A stretch of 64,000 nt of DNA, taken from contig CP085830.1 of the NCBI GenBank assembly GCA_020809705.1, forward strand, positions 2,976,001 through 3,040,000, in the 5' to 3' direction. The DNA is from Calonectria ilicicola. Its lineage: Eukaryota > Ascomycota > Sordariomycetes > Hypocreales > Nectriaceae. Below are positions 21,850-32,767 of this stretch, piece by piece (within the stretch, counting starts at the first letter, position 1; each line of letters begins with the position of its first letter). The position numbers were made by a program, and so were the translations under genes. The notes under the pieces are model-generated. The model saw only the letters and a list, made by a program, of their open reading frames with translations, had not been told where the DNA came from and did no database searches.

Positions 21850-23427
21850 TTATAGTCGGCTTGTCGTCGCAGATTCATCCTTGATCCATCGAGCAAGACC
21901 CTTGGCGTCGACCTCTGTCTTGCGGCCGATAATTTCGTTGACCACATCCGAGATGCCCTGGCGGTTGTTGCGTGATGCAATAACGGTCTTGGCAAGCTCC
22001 TCCTGGGTGTAGCTCGACTGCTTCAGCAGTCGCTCAATCTCCTTTTCTGTAGGCACGCCCAGTTCGGCGAAAGGATACTCGGAGTAGGTGCGGTCGGTAA
22101 AGAGCTCAATATTTTCTTTCTCGTTGAACTCGAAGAAGGGCTTGGAAATGTTCTCACCGCCCACAGCCTCGAGCGACTTGGGCTGCCAAGCGGGCTCGGC
22201 CTTCTTACCCGACTCGGGCTTACCGCCTAACAAAGAAAATACACCCTCGACAAAATCTGGGTGTTTCATGAACTTTGTCGCGATCTGATGCTCCTTCTTG
22301 AACGTCTCAGCAATATCCCACTTGCCAGCCACACGCATCTGCCTTAGAGTGACGTGCACCGAGGTGGGCGATCGCTTTTGAATGGTTGCTAGCTGCTTCT
22401 GCGCCCACTCCTCCATTGGGCCGCGCTCTGCCTGCAAGGCAGCAATGATGTCGTTTACATTGTTCTTGTTGAAGCATCGGTCGATGGCCTTGCGTGTCTC
22501 ACCGCCGAGGCGCAGAGGCTGATCGTAGGGAAGGCCGGTACTGAACTCCTCCAGTGTGCTGTTAATCAGAGAAATTCTGGCGGCTAAATCGTCGCTGTCA
22601 CGGAATCGGAGCTCAGCGAGGCGGGCCTCGAGGTCGGGCAGGCTGGTCGAGTGCAAGTAGTGGGTGGCCAGACCGGAGTAGAATACGTTCGGGCCAGTCA
22701 GTCGATCGCTGGTAAGGGCGAGGTAGGTTCCGACGGATCCGTTCATTCGAGGGAGGAAAAACGAGGCGCCGACGTCGGGGAAGAAGCCGATTGTCGTCTC
22801 GGGCATGGCAAAGACGGTCTTTTCGGTCGCGATACGGAAAGGCGCATGGATGCTGAGACCAACACCACCACCCATGGTGATGCCATCCATGAAAGCGATG
22901 TAAGGCTTCTTATAGGTCGAAATGTAGTGATCGAGCTTGTATTCGAGGGCAAAGTAGTCGGACGATGCCTTCCAGCCATCCTCGGAAGCGTGGTTGCTCT
23001 GAGCCAGTGCCATGACGTCGCCGCCAGCGCAGAGTGCCTTTTCACCAGCACCCTTCATGACAATGACATTGGCCAGGTCAGATTTCTCCCACTCGACCAG
23101 TCGGGGCACGATTTTGCGAATCATGGATCCATTCAGCGAGTTGAGCTTCTTGGGTCGGTTGAGCATGATGGTTCGCAGACCATATTTGCTCTGAAAAACG
23201 ACATCGTTGGGTTCGTCGCCGGGGAGCTCCTTGACGGCCTGGGCCTCGGTGGAAAGCTGCAATACGCCCGAAAGTTAGCAATTGAAGTATTTTGCGGCGC
23301 CCACAGCCGCATTGCTTACCTGTCGTGCACCCATGATAATTGCGGAGGGGAAGTTGTTTCTCAAGCACCGGGCGCTTGAAGCGTTGGCCACGGCGCCAGC
23401 TCGTGCTGCCAAAGTTCTGAAGGACAT
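21850..23427 (-). CDS. HIBCH: 3-hydroxyisobutyryl-CoA hydrolase, mitochondrial
   Basis: Two exons, 23320-23427 and 21850-23256, 504 residues. The short first exon encodes an Arg/Ala/Ser-rich presequence (MSFRTLAARAGAVANASSAR) without acids, typical of mitochondrial import. The body is a crotonase fold: RTIMLNRPKKLNSLN, then VMKGAGEKALCAGGDVMAL (oxyanion-hole loop), DGITMGGGVGLSIHAPFRIA, and the catalytic glutamate segment MPETTIGFFPDVGASFFLPR. The long C-terminal extension (RSPTSVHVTLRQMR, KEHQIATKFM, DFVEGVFSLL) separates hydrolases of this type from enoyl-CoA hydratases. The enzyme releases 3-hydroxyisobutyrate from its CoA ester in valine breakdown (yeast counterpart Ehd3, which is also a mitoribosome component). 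The mitoribosomal role here is unproven. Confidence 0.93.
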
Positions 23428-24092
23428 TATAGCGTATTTGGCAATGCGCTCATGGGCTTGTCATGCGCGCCGAGGTAGGAGGGGCTTTTTGAGTGGAGGG
23501 CGTGGGTGGTGGTTTTGATCAACCGCGGCAATCCTTTTCCATGGGCCGCTGCAAACCAAAATTCGACCCGAGAGTAGCAGTAGCTTCCCGTCAGAGTTAC
23601 CTAGGTTCGACGGCTATTGTCACCTGACCTATGTTTTACCAAGGAAAAAGCCCTTTGTGCTCGCTTTACCTCGTCAGGCCAGCCCCCACACTGCGTTGAC
23701 CAATGAGACTCATTCATATCATCCACTCACTTTTTTGTTACATGATTTGCTACATCGATATGAGAGGGGACCAGCCATCAAAACGATCTCGGTTGTAATG
23801 ATGGTAAAAAAAAAAAAAAACAAGATGGGTGCGAGTAGGCTTGGGATTCGGAACTGAGTTTGAACTCAAGAATCTGTATTCCTGGAGATGGAAGAGTTAG
23901 TTCGTCCTGGTTCCTACGAATGTGAACTGAGGTATCTCTTTAGCCTTTGAGTGACTGTGCGGGAGTAACGGAGGTGCAACAATAAGGCTTTTATTGGACG
24001 AACGGAAAGGCTAAAGGCAACAATATGCCCAAAAAGAAAGCAAAAGAACAAAATAAGATTTATGAGAAAGGCTCTAGAAGGGCCAAAAAGAA
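23428..24092. other. intergenic, hydrolase promoter to tRNA-Gln
   Basis: About 660 bases, with a poly-A tract near 23807. It should include the promoter of the mitochondrial hydrolase gene on the left. I see no gene. Confidence 0.5.
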
Positions 24093-24164
24093 AGGTCTCA
24101 GAGGGAGTCGAACCCTCGCTGGCGGAATCAGAATCCGCAGTCATAACCGTTAGACCATGAAACC
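24093..24164 (-). tRNA. tRNA-Gln (CTG)
   Basis: An intronless 72-nt gene. Acceptor stem is GGTTTCA/TGAGACC (one G-T pair), discriminator T. Anticodon stem GCGGA/TCCGC encloses TTCTGAT with anticodon CTG at 24129-24131. T stem GAGGG/CCCTC encloses TTCGACT. A T5 run lies a few bases downstream on the minus strand, as expected for Pol III termination. Confidence 0.92.
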
Positions 24165-24707
24165 ATGGGATTTGTTGAGATCCGCTGTTCACAAGACAAT
24201 ACTATGAATGCCATGCTTACACTTGGCAGCGTTGATTGTTCATTCATGCATTCAATTCGTATTCTTATTACAGCACCCCAAGCTAACATTATATCTGTTC
24301 CATTGCATTAAACCAGATGCAAGCGTTATATGAGAAAATCATAGTAAAATTTCACCTCCAGCTGAATACAACAACCCACGGGAACTGATTGGTTGATAAA
24401 GACTATTCATCTGAAAATTTGGAACCCTTTGGGGCATCCAGTCTTAGTCACTGTCAAAGGCTGGGTATGAGCCTCACTGTCTACATCTCACTGTTAGCCT
24501 CACGGCAATATCTACTGTTTCCTTCTCGCAAGAGCAGGCGCCCTTTGAAGCAAAGGCTAGATTCAATACTAATCAAAGACTGTTCATTTCATTCTGCTCG
24601 ACGATTACTGTATACTAACTCATCCGCTCTTAAGATTTACTATCAGACAATTTCGTAACCCACGCTTCAATGGCACTAGCTTATATTTCCTCTCATTTCC
24701 ATCCTCC
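24165..24707. other. intergenic, tRNA-Gln to dihydroxyacetone kinase 3' end
   Basis: About 540 AT-leaning bases with no recognisable gene or repeat. Confidence 0.5.
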
Positions 24708-26500
24708 TCAACCACTCAGGCCGAGGAAGAAGCAAGCCAAACCCCAGGCACCTGGGTCAGGGACCTCTTGGTAACCGCTTCCTCCAATGTAAACGGTTCG
24801 GCCGAGGCTTGCTTGCATTCCCTTTGTCTCTTCAGCAGCTTTTCTGGCAGCCTCTGCCGCCTGTTTGACATCGCCTGTCTGGCCAAGTACCTCGACAAAT
24901 GGGTAGAGGGCATCCACGAGGGTACGGTCACCAGGCCGAGCGGGTGTGTATTTGGACAAAGCCTCGCTGCTTTGCTTTAGCGCCTTTGCCCACACGTCTG
25001 AAGATGCGTTACCAGGGGAAAGACCACGAAGAGCGTGGACGAGTGAGTTGAGGAAGATGGCGTATAATGCCCCTGAGGTGCCATCCATGTTATTTTCAAC
25101 GACTGGAACGATGGAAGCCACATCGACCACGACGTCGCCAGTAAAGGGATTCTCGCTGAGATGCTTGAGAACAGCTGGTCGCCACATTAGTCAACTTGTT
25201 CTGTTCGCGTGTTTCCAATCTTACCTTCAGCTCCTCTCTTCAAGCCGATTCCACAGTCACCATCGCCAACCACAGTGTCATATCGTGTAACATCAGGCTC
25301 AGCTGCAATAACTCTCTCCAAAGCACTCTTGAGGGCAGATTCAGCTTCAGCGGCGTTCATCTTGAGGTCGCTAGGCTTGATCTCCTGGCTGACATCAGAA
25401 GCATCAGTGATTGTGGCGGTATTCTTCTCATTCCAAGTGCTCGTTTGGATGGGCGCTGACCAACCGACTACCTCGGTAGAAGCATCGAGAAGCTCAATCA
25501 TGCTTGGAGCATCAAATCGAGGGGGGACCACCTTAAGGAGACTGATGCTGAAGCCGAGCCCATTTAGACTTGTCATGTAAGTACCACATAAAATCCGGAT
25601 CGGTCGAATGCCGTGCATCTTTTCCAGTTGGCTTACAACCTCGGCCGTGATGCCGCCCATTTCCAGCACACTGACACCTCCAAGGTTGTTGATCATGAGA
25701 ACAGTTTCTTTTGTTGAGTCTATGTTCAGGAATGCTCGGTCCTCATCATCGGTATCCAGGAGTTGGTTCAACATCTTGGCTACAAGTGCCGGCAATTCCA
25801 ACTTGGATCTCTCGGACCCAGGTTCGTTGTGAATTCCCATGCCAACCTCAACTTCGCCAATCTCTAGGCTACCTTCTGCATCGATATTTCGACCTGGGAC
25901 ATGGACATGTTCCAAGCTGGCTCCAACACTTGCGATATTGGCAGCAACTTGGCGAGCATATGCGGCGACCTCTTCAAGAGGTCTACCCAATTCTGCAAGG
26001 GCGCCGGAAATCTTGTGAACGAGCACTGTTCCGGCGATTCCACGACGTCCAACTTTGCCTGCCTTTGCGCGACCGACACCCACATCATCACCAACAACCA
26101 CCATCTCCACGTTGAGACCGGCAGCCTTGGCCTTTTCAACACCCATGCCGAAATTGAGCACATCTCCAGTGTAGTTCATCACAGTGACAAGAACTCCATT
26201 TGAAGTATCAACACGTGAGGTAATTGCTGTGCGGATCTGTTCAGCCGACGGGCTGGCGAAAATAGTACCAGCTACAGCAGCAGTAAGCATGCCTTTGCCG
26301 ACCATGCCAGCGAAGGAAGGCTCATGGCCAGAGCCACCACCGGAAATTATGGACACTTGCTTAGTGGCATTGGGAGAAGGGCGGCGATAGACGATTTTGT
26401 GCTCAGAGTCAAGAGCGATGGATGGGTTCGTTAAAGTGAGGCTGTGGAGTGCGGTTGTGACTAAATGAGTCGGATCGTTGATGAAGTGTTTGGCAGACAT
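24708..26500 (-). CDS. dak1: dihydroxyacetone kinase (DhaK-DhaL)
   Basis: Two exons, 25225-26500 and 24708-25174, 580 residues, the usual length for the ATP-dependent two-domain enzyme. The intron (donor GTAAGA, branch TGACTAAT) gives GAEAVLKHLSEN. The N-terminal DhaK domain shows SIISGGGSGHEPSFAGMVG at about 50, VMNYTGDVLNFGMG, and VEVGMGIHNEPG, whose His forms the hemiaminal with dihydroxyacetone. The DhaL domain has VVGDGDCGIGLKRGAE, the Asp cluster that binds Mg-ATP, then MDGTSGALYAIFLNSL and the tail PDPGAWGLACFF. It phosphorylates dihydroxyacetone (and glyceraldehyde) in the cytosol, for glycerol use and detoxification. Start MSAKHFINDPTHLV matches the family. Confidence 0.95.
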
Positions 26501-29500
26501 GATTTGCAGGAATTGAGTTTGACTACTTGGTATTCATGTAAGATGATGCAAATTCACACAGGAATTAAAAACACAACGCGGAGAGCGGACGAGTCTATTA
26601 ATCAGATGGGAGCCTCCGCGCAAATTCGCGTTTGTGATTTGCGAGTGACGGCTTCTCGGGGAACAGCTGAGGTGGGGTTTGGGTGAGAATCGCGGGGTTG
26701 GTGGGACGGCAAGTGATGGGGTTGCATCATTGGTGAGAGTCGTTTGTGTCAGGCAACAATTGTGAAGATGCCGGCTAAATTAGGTAGGTCGAGCCTCGAG
26801 GGAGGAGGAACCATCCTTGGCAAGAGGATCTATTTTCTGGAGTTGAGCTCAGTATAGTCTAGGTTCATGCAGCTCGGCCGAGATACAGAGGGTCACGCTC
26901 AAAATTGTAATATCCCGCAGGTGCCTTTATATACCGAAGAGGGAAAAATATCTCAATGAGATAAATTTAGAGATGCGACACTGCTCTGATAATTTTAATG
27001 GGATTGCGCAAGCGTTTCCATTTCAACGTCTCAACGAGCGCTATCATGCGTAGTGCCCAAATGCGAAATCTGGGGATGCGTGTGTGGGGGCGAACCATTC
27101 CCAATTCACCTCGCACACACCTCACACCACTTCCATTATGGGTCTCTAGGAATAAAGCTGACCACTGCCAAAGGCTCGGTCCCGCCTGAGACGTTTTGTG
27201 CCGATGAAACGAAACGCAGGCTGACCCTAGAAAAAAATTAATGGTAGGTTTCTTGGCGTGTATGCCAAGCGATGATCCGGTTTGATTCAGAACCAGGAGG
27301 CTGATCTCGGTACTCGGTGTTATTTAGGGCTGCGGCGCATGTCATTTATAAATGGAATTTGATGCGTTTTGCTAAAAAAAAAAAAATATTTACAGACGCG
27401 CGTAGTTATCTGCTCCATGGGAGTGCAATTTTCTTTTTTGTTTCATCGGAAGCGACTCGGTTGTCGTGATGCATGAACGACGCCTGAAAATCGACAAGCT
27501 GATTCTACTACGACTTCACACACACTTGCAACAGCGATCATGAAAATTCGAAACCCACTCAGTTTTGCATAAGCTTATTTTTGGCGCAGAAAATGTTGCA
27601 ATGTACGGCTATCGAAGCCGAAATCTCCAGATCTAGGTAGTGGGCGGGAAGTGGACTCATATGGCTTCAACATTGGCCATGCCGATATATCCGCATTCTT
27701 CAAGAAGGGCCGTTTGGTATCCGTCTGAAGATACAAGATGATCCACGTTGACGTGGCTTGCGCACCGGGTACTGCCGCCCGAGCCGGTCAATTCATGTTA
27801 CAGGAGTGGTGGTCTACACCAACTAACCAACCAATATGCGTGGAATGGATTCGATCTCACCGCGGCCAATGCTGTGGTATTCTTGGCTTGGGTCGCCAGC
27901 GCACGTCATTTGGTTGCCAAGCTGCCTTGGCGATGCGTTTTGATGCCCAGCCACTAAGTTGACGCTGGGGATGGGAATCAGCAAAGACATAGGGCTGACC
28001 GCGCCTTGGCATCTTCATTCATGCTACAACAACAAACTTTATCACTGCCATGGACAATTCTCAGAGCCTGGCAAGCTGCGGTAGCGATTCTGGGGCGATT
28101 CGGCGGTCAAGGTACATGAGACGCCTTTAATGAGGATCTGTCATCCTCGGTGTTTAATAAATGGGGATATTTGTGCAAGCTAAGCATTTGTGTATTTAGC
28201 GCTCGAATATTCCCATTGCACGCACGTGCAAGGCCAGCTGCGAAAGAATTCCCATGGCCAAGAAATGAACTTTGGCCCGGCGATCCTAACGGCACAGCCA
28301 CGGACGGAAATTAGACGGTGTGTAGGAGGGAAGGAGGACCAAATGAGAAGGCTTTGAAGAGAGGTGCTAATAGAAATAAGGACTTGCGTTCCACTCGTTG
28401 TTGGTGGGGGAGCAGCCCCGAAACCGAGAGGGCGACGTGGGCCGCCGCGTAGGTACGTGGAGTTAGGTACAGATGTAGTCTAAAGCGTCAGGGGCAAGTC
28501 AAGGTTAAATCCTGCGATTGGGCCACTCAGCATGACAGCAGTTGCATCGTGCAGCAGCAGCAGCAATGCCTTGCCTCGACGCTGCTTTCTCGACAATTTG
28601 TCTGCCCGTGAGAAAAAGCAGCCCAGGCGCATACAGTGTTGAAGAAACGATGCTAGTGGTTTTCCCGTATTTGATTATAGCGAGATTGGCCTCTGGAGCC
28701 CCCCCCTGAGCCGAGGATTGACAAGGCGTCTTGGCATCGGCGGAGGAAAAGAAAAGACCAAGACCAAAAGGCAAAACGCCCAGGCTAAATGGCCGTGGCT
28801 CCCGGCTTGGCCACCCGCAGGCGATTTGGGTGGCGCTATCGGGGGCCGGTCACTGAAGCCGGTGTCCCCGATTACGAAAGCCGGCGAATTGCACGCGCGT
28901 CTGATGAGAGTCGCGCATGGGATCGAATGTCAAAACGTGCCCAGACTCCTTCCACGGCCGCCGCCCCGGGGTGATGCCAGCAATCTTAATTGCGAGTATG
29001 CAAATGGCAGCGTGCGGCTCCCCCAGGTCTGGACGGGAAGAGTAAGGTCCGTTGGGCGCCACCAGAATTCAATCTCAACCTCAGCAGGGCCTGCGTCGTT
29101 GGCTCGTTAGTGGCAGAGGCCCCAAGGTACACATACTGTACAAGGAAATTGCTGGAGTCCCAGCTTGTGTCTAGGGCGTTCCGTCGGCCCAGTCCCAGGC
29201 CCAGTCCCAGTCGCAGAGAGCCGCACCCTGGTCTGTCAAAGTGGACTGCACCCCCTTCCATGGGCGGTTGCGCCCCCTTTGCAAGCAGAGGAATATTCGC
29301 ATCCAAAAGTAACTCTCTGTCTCGTCATGTCAGTGGAGTCGCGGCGGCTGGCCACGCGGCCGGCACCGTGGACACCGCACAACCCCTTTGAAGCTTGCCT
29401 CTTGGAGAACCATGTCGCCGCCGTTCTCGAACCAAGAGAGGACGTCTTCACCAGTCATTTCGTTTCTTTTATTGGCGCGTACCACCTTCTTCTCCGCTTT

Positions 29501-29801
29501 ATCCTCCTCCGAGGTTTCCATTTTTTTCCTCCCTGTTTATTCTTGTTTACGTTTACGACGTAAGCCAGCTCTGCTGCTCCAGTCACACCTGTCAGTCTGC
29601 TCCTCTCACTTACAGGATAAGGACGGGTCAGGGGCACGCTTGAACCTAGAGCCTGACCAGGGCCCTGATCTGAAATCCCCAGATTGACTGCAACGTTCCG
29701 GGTCGTGCGTCAAGTCTCTTTTTATTCTTAATTTTTTATTCTTCCTTCTCTTCATCGTCGCTCGCTCAGAGGTTGCTGCTCCCTCAGCACTTTATACCAC
29801 C
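26501..29801. other. long intergenic region, no supported gene
   Basis: About 3.3 kb between the divergently oriented kinase gene and the GH76 gene. 26900-27650 is moderately AT-rich with a poly-A tract at about 27374. 28680-29420 is GC-rich and open on both strands by composition. 28550-28566 is a short GCA run. The bases before 29802 are CT-rich, as in many fungal promoters. The ORFs here lack motifs or splice structure. Confidence 0.5.
29188..29211. repeat. short hexamer tandem repeat (CCCAGT)
   Basis: Four units, CCCAGT, CCCAGG, CCCAGT and CCCAGT. Read in reverse the block gives a Gly-Leu dipeptide run, which explains an otherwise odd ORF there. Confidence 0.6.
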
Positions 29802-31293
29802 ATGAAATCATTATTCCACACAGTCACGCTCGCTCTAGGCCTCTTGGCAACCTCAGTCAGCGCCATCGACGTAACATGGACTGACGACTGTAAGTTCTTT
29901 TTTTTCTTCTAAATCTGCCATGTATGACGCGCTAACCCGTAGACAGCTTCAATTAAGGAGGCCGCCGCCACCATTGCCTACGGTCTGGTCAAGTTCTACA
30001 CAGGTAACAACACTGGCGATGTTCCTGGTAACTTGCCAGATCCATACTATTGTAAGTCGCCACAATACATGCAAGAGACAGAATACCTTTTTTTCCCTGG
30101 CTAACAGGCATTCAGGGTGGGAGGCTGGTGCCATGTTTGGCTCTCTAGTTGATTATTATTGGATAACGGGAGACGACTCGTACAACAACATCACGTCCCA
30201 AGCCATGGTCCACCAGGCTGGTACCGACTACGATTTTATGCCTACCAACCAGACCCGAACTGAAGGAAACGACGATCAAGGATTTTGGGCCATGGCTGCC
30301 ATGGCCGCCGCCGAGCGCAAGTTCCCCGACCCTCCATCGGACGGCCCTCAGTGGCTCGCGCTCGCGCAGGCCGTTTTCAACGAGTACACGACTAGATGGG
30401 ATACACAGCACTGCAGCGGTGGTATGCGATGGCAGATTTTCACCTTCAACACCGGTTACAACTACAAGAACTCCATCTCCAACGGCTGTTTCTTCAACAT
30501 TGCCTCTCGCCTTGCGCGCTACACTGGCAACGATACGTACTCGGACTGGGCGAAGAAGATTTGGGAGTGGGAGGAAAAGGCCGGCTTGATTTCAAACTAC
30601 AAGGTTTATGACGGTGTTACCATTGGCGACACCAACTGTAGCTCCATGGACACGGCGCAGTGGTCTTACAACGCCGGCATCTTCCTCCACGGCGCCTCCG
30701 TCATGTACAACATCACCGAAAGCGACTCATGGAAGACGATTGTCGACGGCATGCTCAACGATATCAAGACCCAGTTTGTTAAAAATAACGTCATTTACGA
30801 GCAGTTTTGCGAGAACAGCAAGCAGTGCAACCAGGATCAGCAGAGTTTCAAGGGTTATCTCGGCCGCTGGCTGGCCGCCACGATACAGATGGCGCCTTAC
30901 ACATACGACACCATTTATCCTTGGATTGAGGCGAGTGCCAAAGCAGCGGCGACGGTGTGTACGGGATCAGATAGCAGTTATAAGGGACATGCGGGAACAG
31001 CTTGCGGGTTCAGCTGGCTCGCGACAGCGTATGACAGCTTGGTGGGTGTAGGCCCGCAGATGAATGCCATGTCGATAGTCATGTATACCATGATCGAGCA
31101 GGCCAGGTCGCCGTACACGACCAAGACGGGTGGTACGTCCAAGGGAGACGCGTCCGCGGGAAACAAGAACTCGGGTGACGTGAACAAGAACCAAAAGGCC
31201 ATCACGACGGGTGATAAGGCCGGTGCAGCCATTTTGACGGTAATAGTGTCTGCTGCAACACTTGCTGGAACATTTTTCGTTGTGTCCGCGTAG
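29802..31293 (+). CDS. GPI-anchored GH76 endo-1,6-alpha-mannosidase (Dcw1/Dfg5 family)
   Basis: Three exons, 29802-29889, 29947-30051 and 30116-31293, 456 residues. Acceptor CAG at 29944-29946 is chosen because the nearer one at 29941-29942 gives a stop within three codons. Signal peptide MKSLFHTVTLALGLLATSVSA is followed by the family motifs: AAATIAYGLVKFYTG, NLPDPYYWWEAGAMFG (completed by exon 3), EGNDDQGFWAMAAM with the paired catalytic aspartates at about 117-118, GGMRWQI and NGCFFNIASRLARYTGN. The tail ends in a spacer rich in Gly/Ser/Asn/Lys and a hydrophobic stretch, AAILTVIVSAATLAGTFFVV, a GPI-attachment signal. Family members transfer GPI-anchored glycoproteins into the cell wall at the plasma membrane. 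Fungi carry several paralogues, so no single symbol is given. Confidence 0.94.
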
Positions 31294-31845
31294 GGGGGGG
31301 TATATGGAAGCCATGATAAGGCCGGAAGCTACTGGGCGTTGGAGGCGTTTTTTTGTAATCAAAGGGTAAAAAGCCCCTTTTGGGTTGAATACCCATCACT
31401 TGTGACACTGTCGCACAACATCTACTAGAATTGAATGAAAATAGAAATTTTAAGTTAAAGTTTGTGTAACTGTTACACCAATTTCCACGTGCAGAGACAT
31501 GTCGTCATATGATTTTTATATAAGCATGCTTCTTGTTGCTAGCCAATCGAGATGACTTCTAAAAAGCAAGACGATGATAAAAATCTGCATCACATCATCT
31601 GTAAAAGATGGGTACTACTGGTTGATGGTTCAATTGGATCAATTTATTCTGCAACCAAATGAAAAACAAGAAACCATAGATTACTACTCTATCCAAGATA
31701 TATATACCCAAACTCCGCTGTCATGCATAATTCTACATATATAATCGTAATATAAACCAAGGAGACTATATCCCCATGGTTGGAGGATATCGGCTACAAA
31801 GGTCGAAATCCCAAACTTCATCCAATCAAGCCTTCCGTTTTTTTA
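31294..31845. other. intergenic between convergent genes
   Basis: About 550 bases, AT-rich from 31420 to 31780. It holds the 3' ends of the GH76 gene (plus) and the Af470-like gene (minus). No repeat or RNA is seen. Confidence 0.5.
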
Positions 31846-32767
31846 TTAATCCTCCCTAATGTTGCCCGACTCGTCGCGGTCCATCCTCGAGTACTGGCTC
31901 TTAAGCGCAGGTGTGTTGGCGTTGACGAGAGTGTTGGACCACTTGGGTGCGTCTGCTTCCTTGGATAGTTTCACGGCCGAGCTGCCCAGCAGGATGGGAC
32001 GACAGTTGAGGTAGACGGTTTCGTACGACTTGGCGGGCACCTCGTAGGTCTCGTGGAAAACACCAATGTGCTCGTGCTTGTGGGCATTGAGCCAGTCCCA
32101 AGCCTCGCGGTGCAGGGGCTCATGAGCAAACTGGTGCAAGCTGGCGACGTTGCGAAAGAAGATGGTCAGCATGTTGGTGTTGTTGCTCATGCGCTCGTCA
32201 CCGGTCCAGGCAGAAATGCTAAGCACGCCAAGCTCCTCACGGCGGTTGAGAAGGTCCTTCTTCATCTTGTAAAACATCTCACCCATCTCCTTGACGCCGG
32301 GGGCGAGAGGGCCCATTGGGTGGTTGAATTGGGAGCCAATGTTGAAGACAACGATGGAGGCTTCGGCAGGGTTGGAGCTGTAGTGGCCGGTAGCGGCGGT
32401 GGTAAGAGAAGGGACTTGAGCGCTGACTCGACCGTGGACCACATGTTTTTGAAACTCGTTGGAAAGAGGGTTTCGGGATTGGATGATGGTGGTGATGATG
32501 GTGTTAAGCAGAACGATCATTGGGGGCACAACGGCCCAACGAAGAGGCAAAATGAGAGTGATGGCCATCTGGATCACGGCACCAAAGAGAACGAGCGTCT
32601 GGAACTTGAAAACATCTTTTGTGTATCCCTGAAAGATGGCATGAGCAATCATGTTGGTGGTTATTTGATGGCCAGCTCGCTCGACTTACAAAAGTTGAAG
32701 TTGTGGGCTCGAAACTGAGAGGCTCCCTCGTAAGGGCAAGCTTTGGCTGAAACTCGGGACGGTTCAT
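31846..32767 (-). CDS. Af470-like (DUF4188-type) monooxygenase-family membrane protein
   Basis: Two exons, 32690-32767 and 31846-32628, 286 residues. The junction is STF/GYTKDVFKF. Two adjacent hydrophobic segments lie near the N-terminus (LVLFGAVIQMAITLILPL and VVPPMIVLLNTIITTII). The soluble part carries family-like stretches: ASIVVFNIGSQFNHPMGPLA, MGEMFYKMKKDL, GVLSISAWTGDERMSNNT, FFRNVASLHQFAHEPLHR, HEHIGVFHETYEVP and ETVYLNCRPILLGS. This matches my memory of the fungal family typified by the fumagillin-cluster ABM monooxygenase Af470. The ferredoxin-like fold would act without a visible cofactor motif. No secondary-metabolite genes flank it, so substrate and pathway are unknown. Start at 32767 is the first ATG that gives the splice-compatible frame. 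Confidence 0.78.
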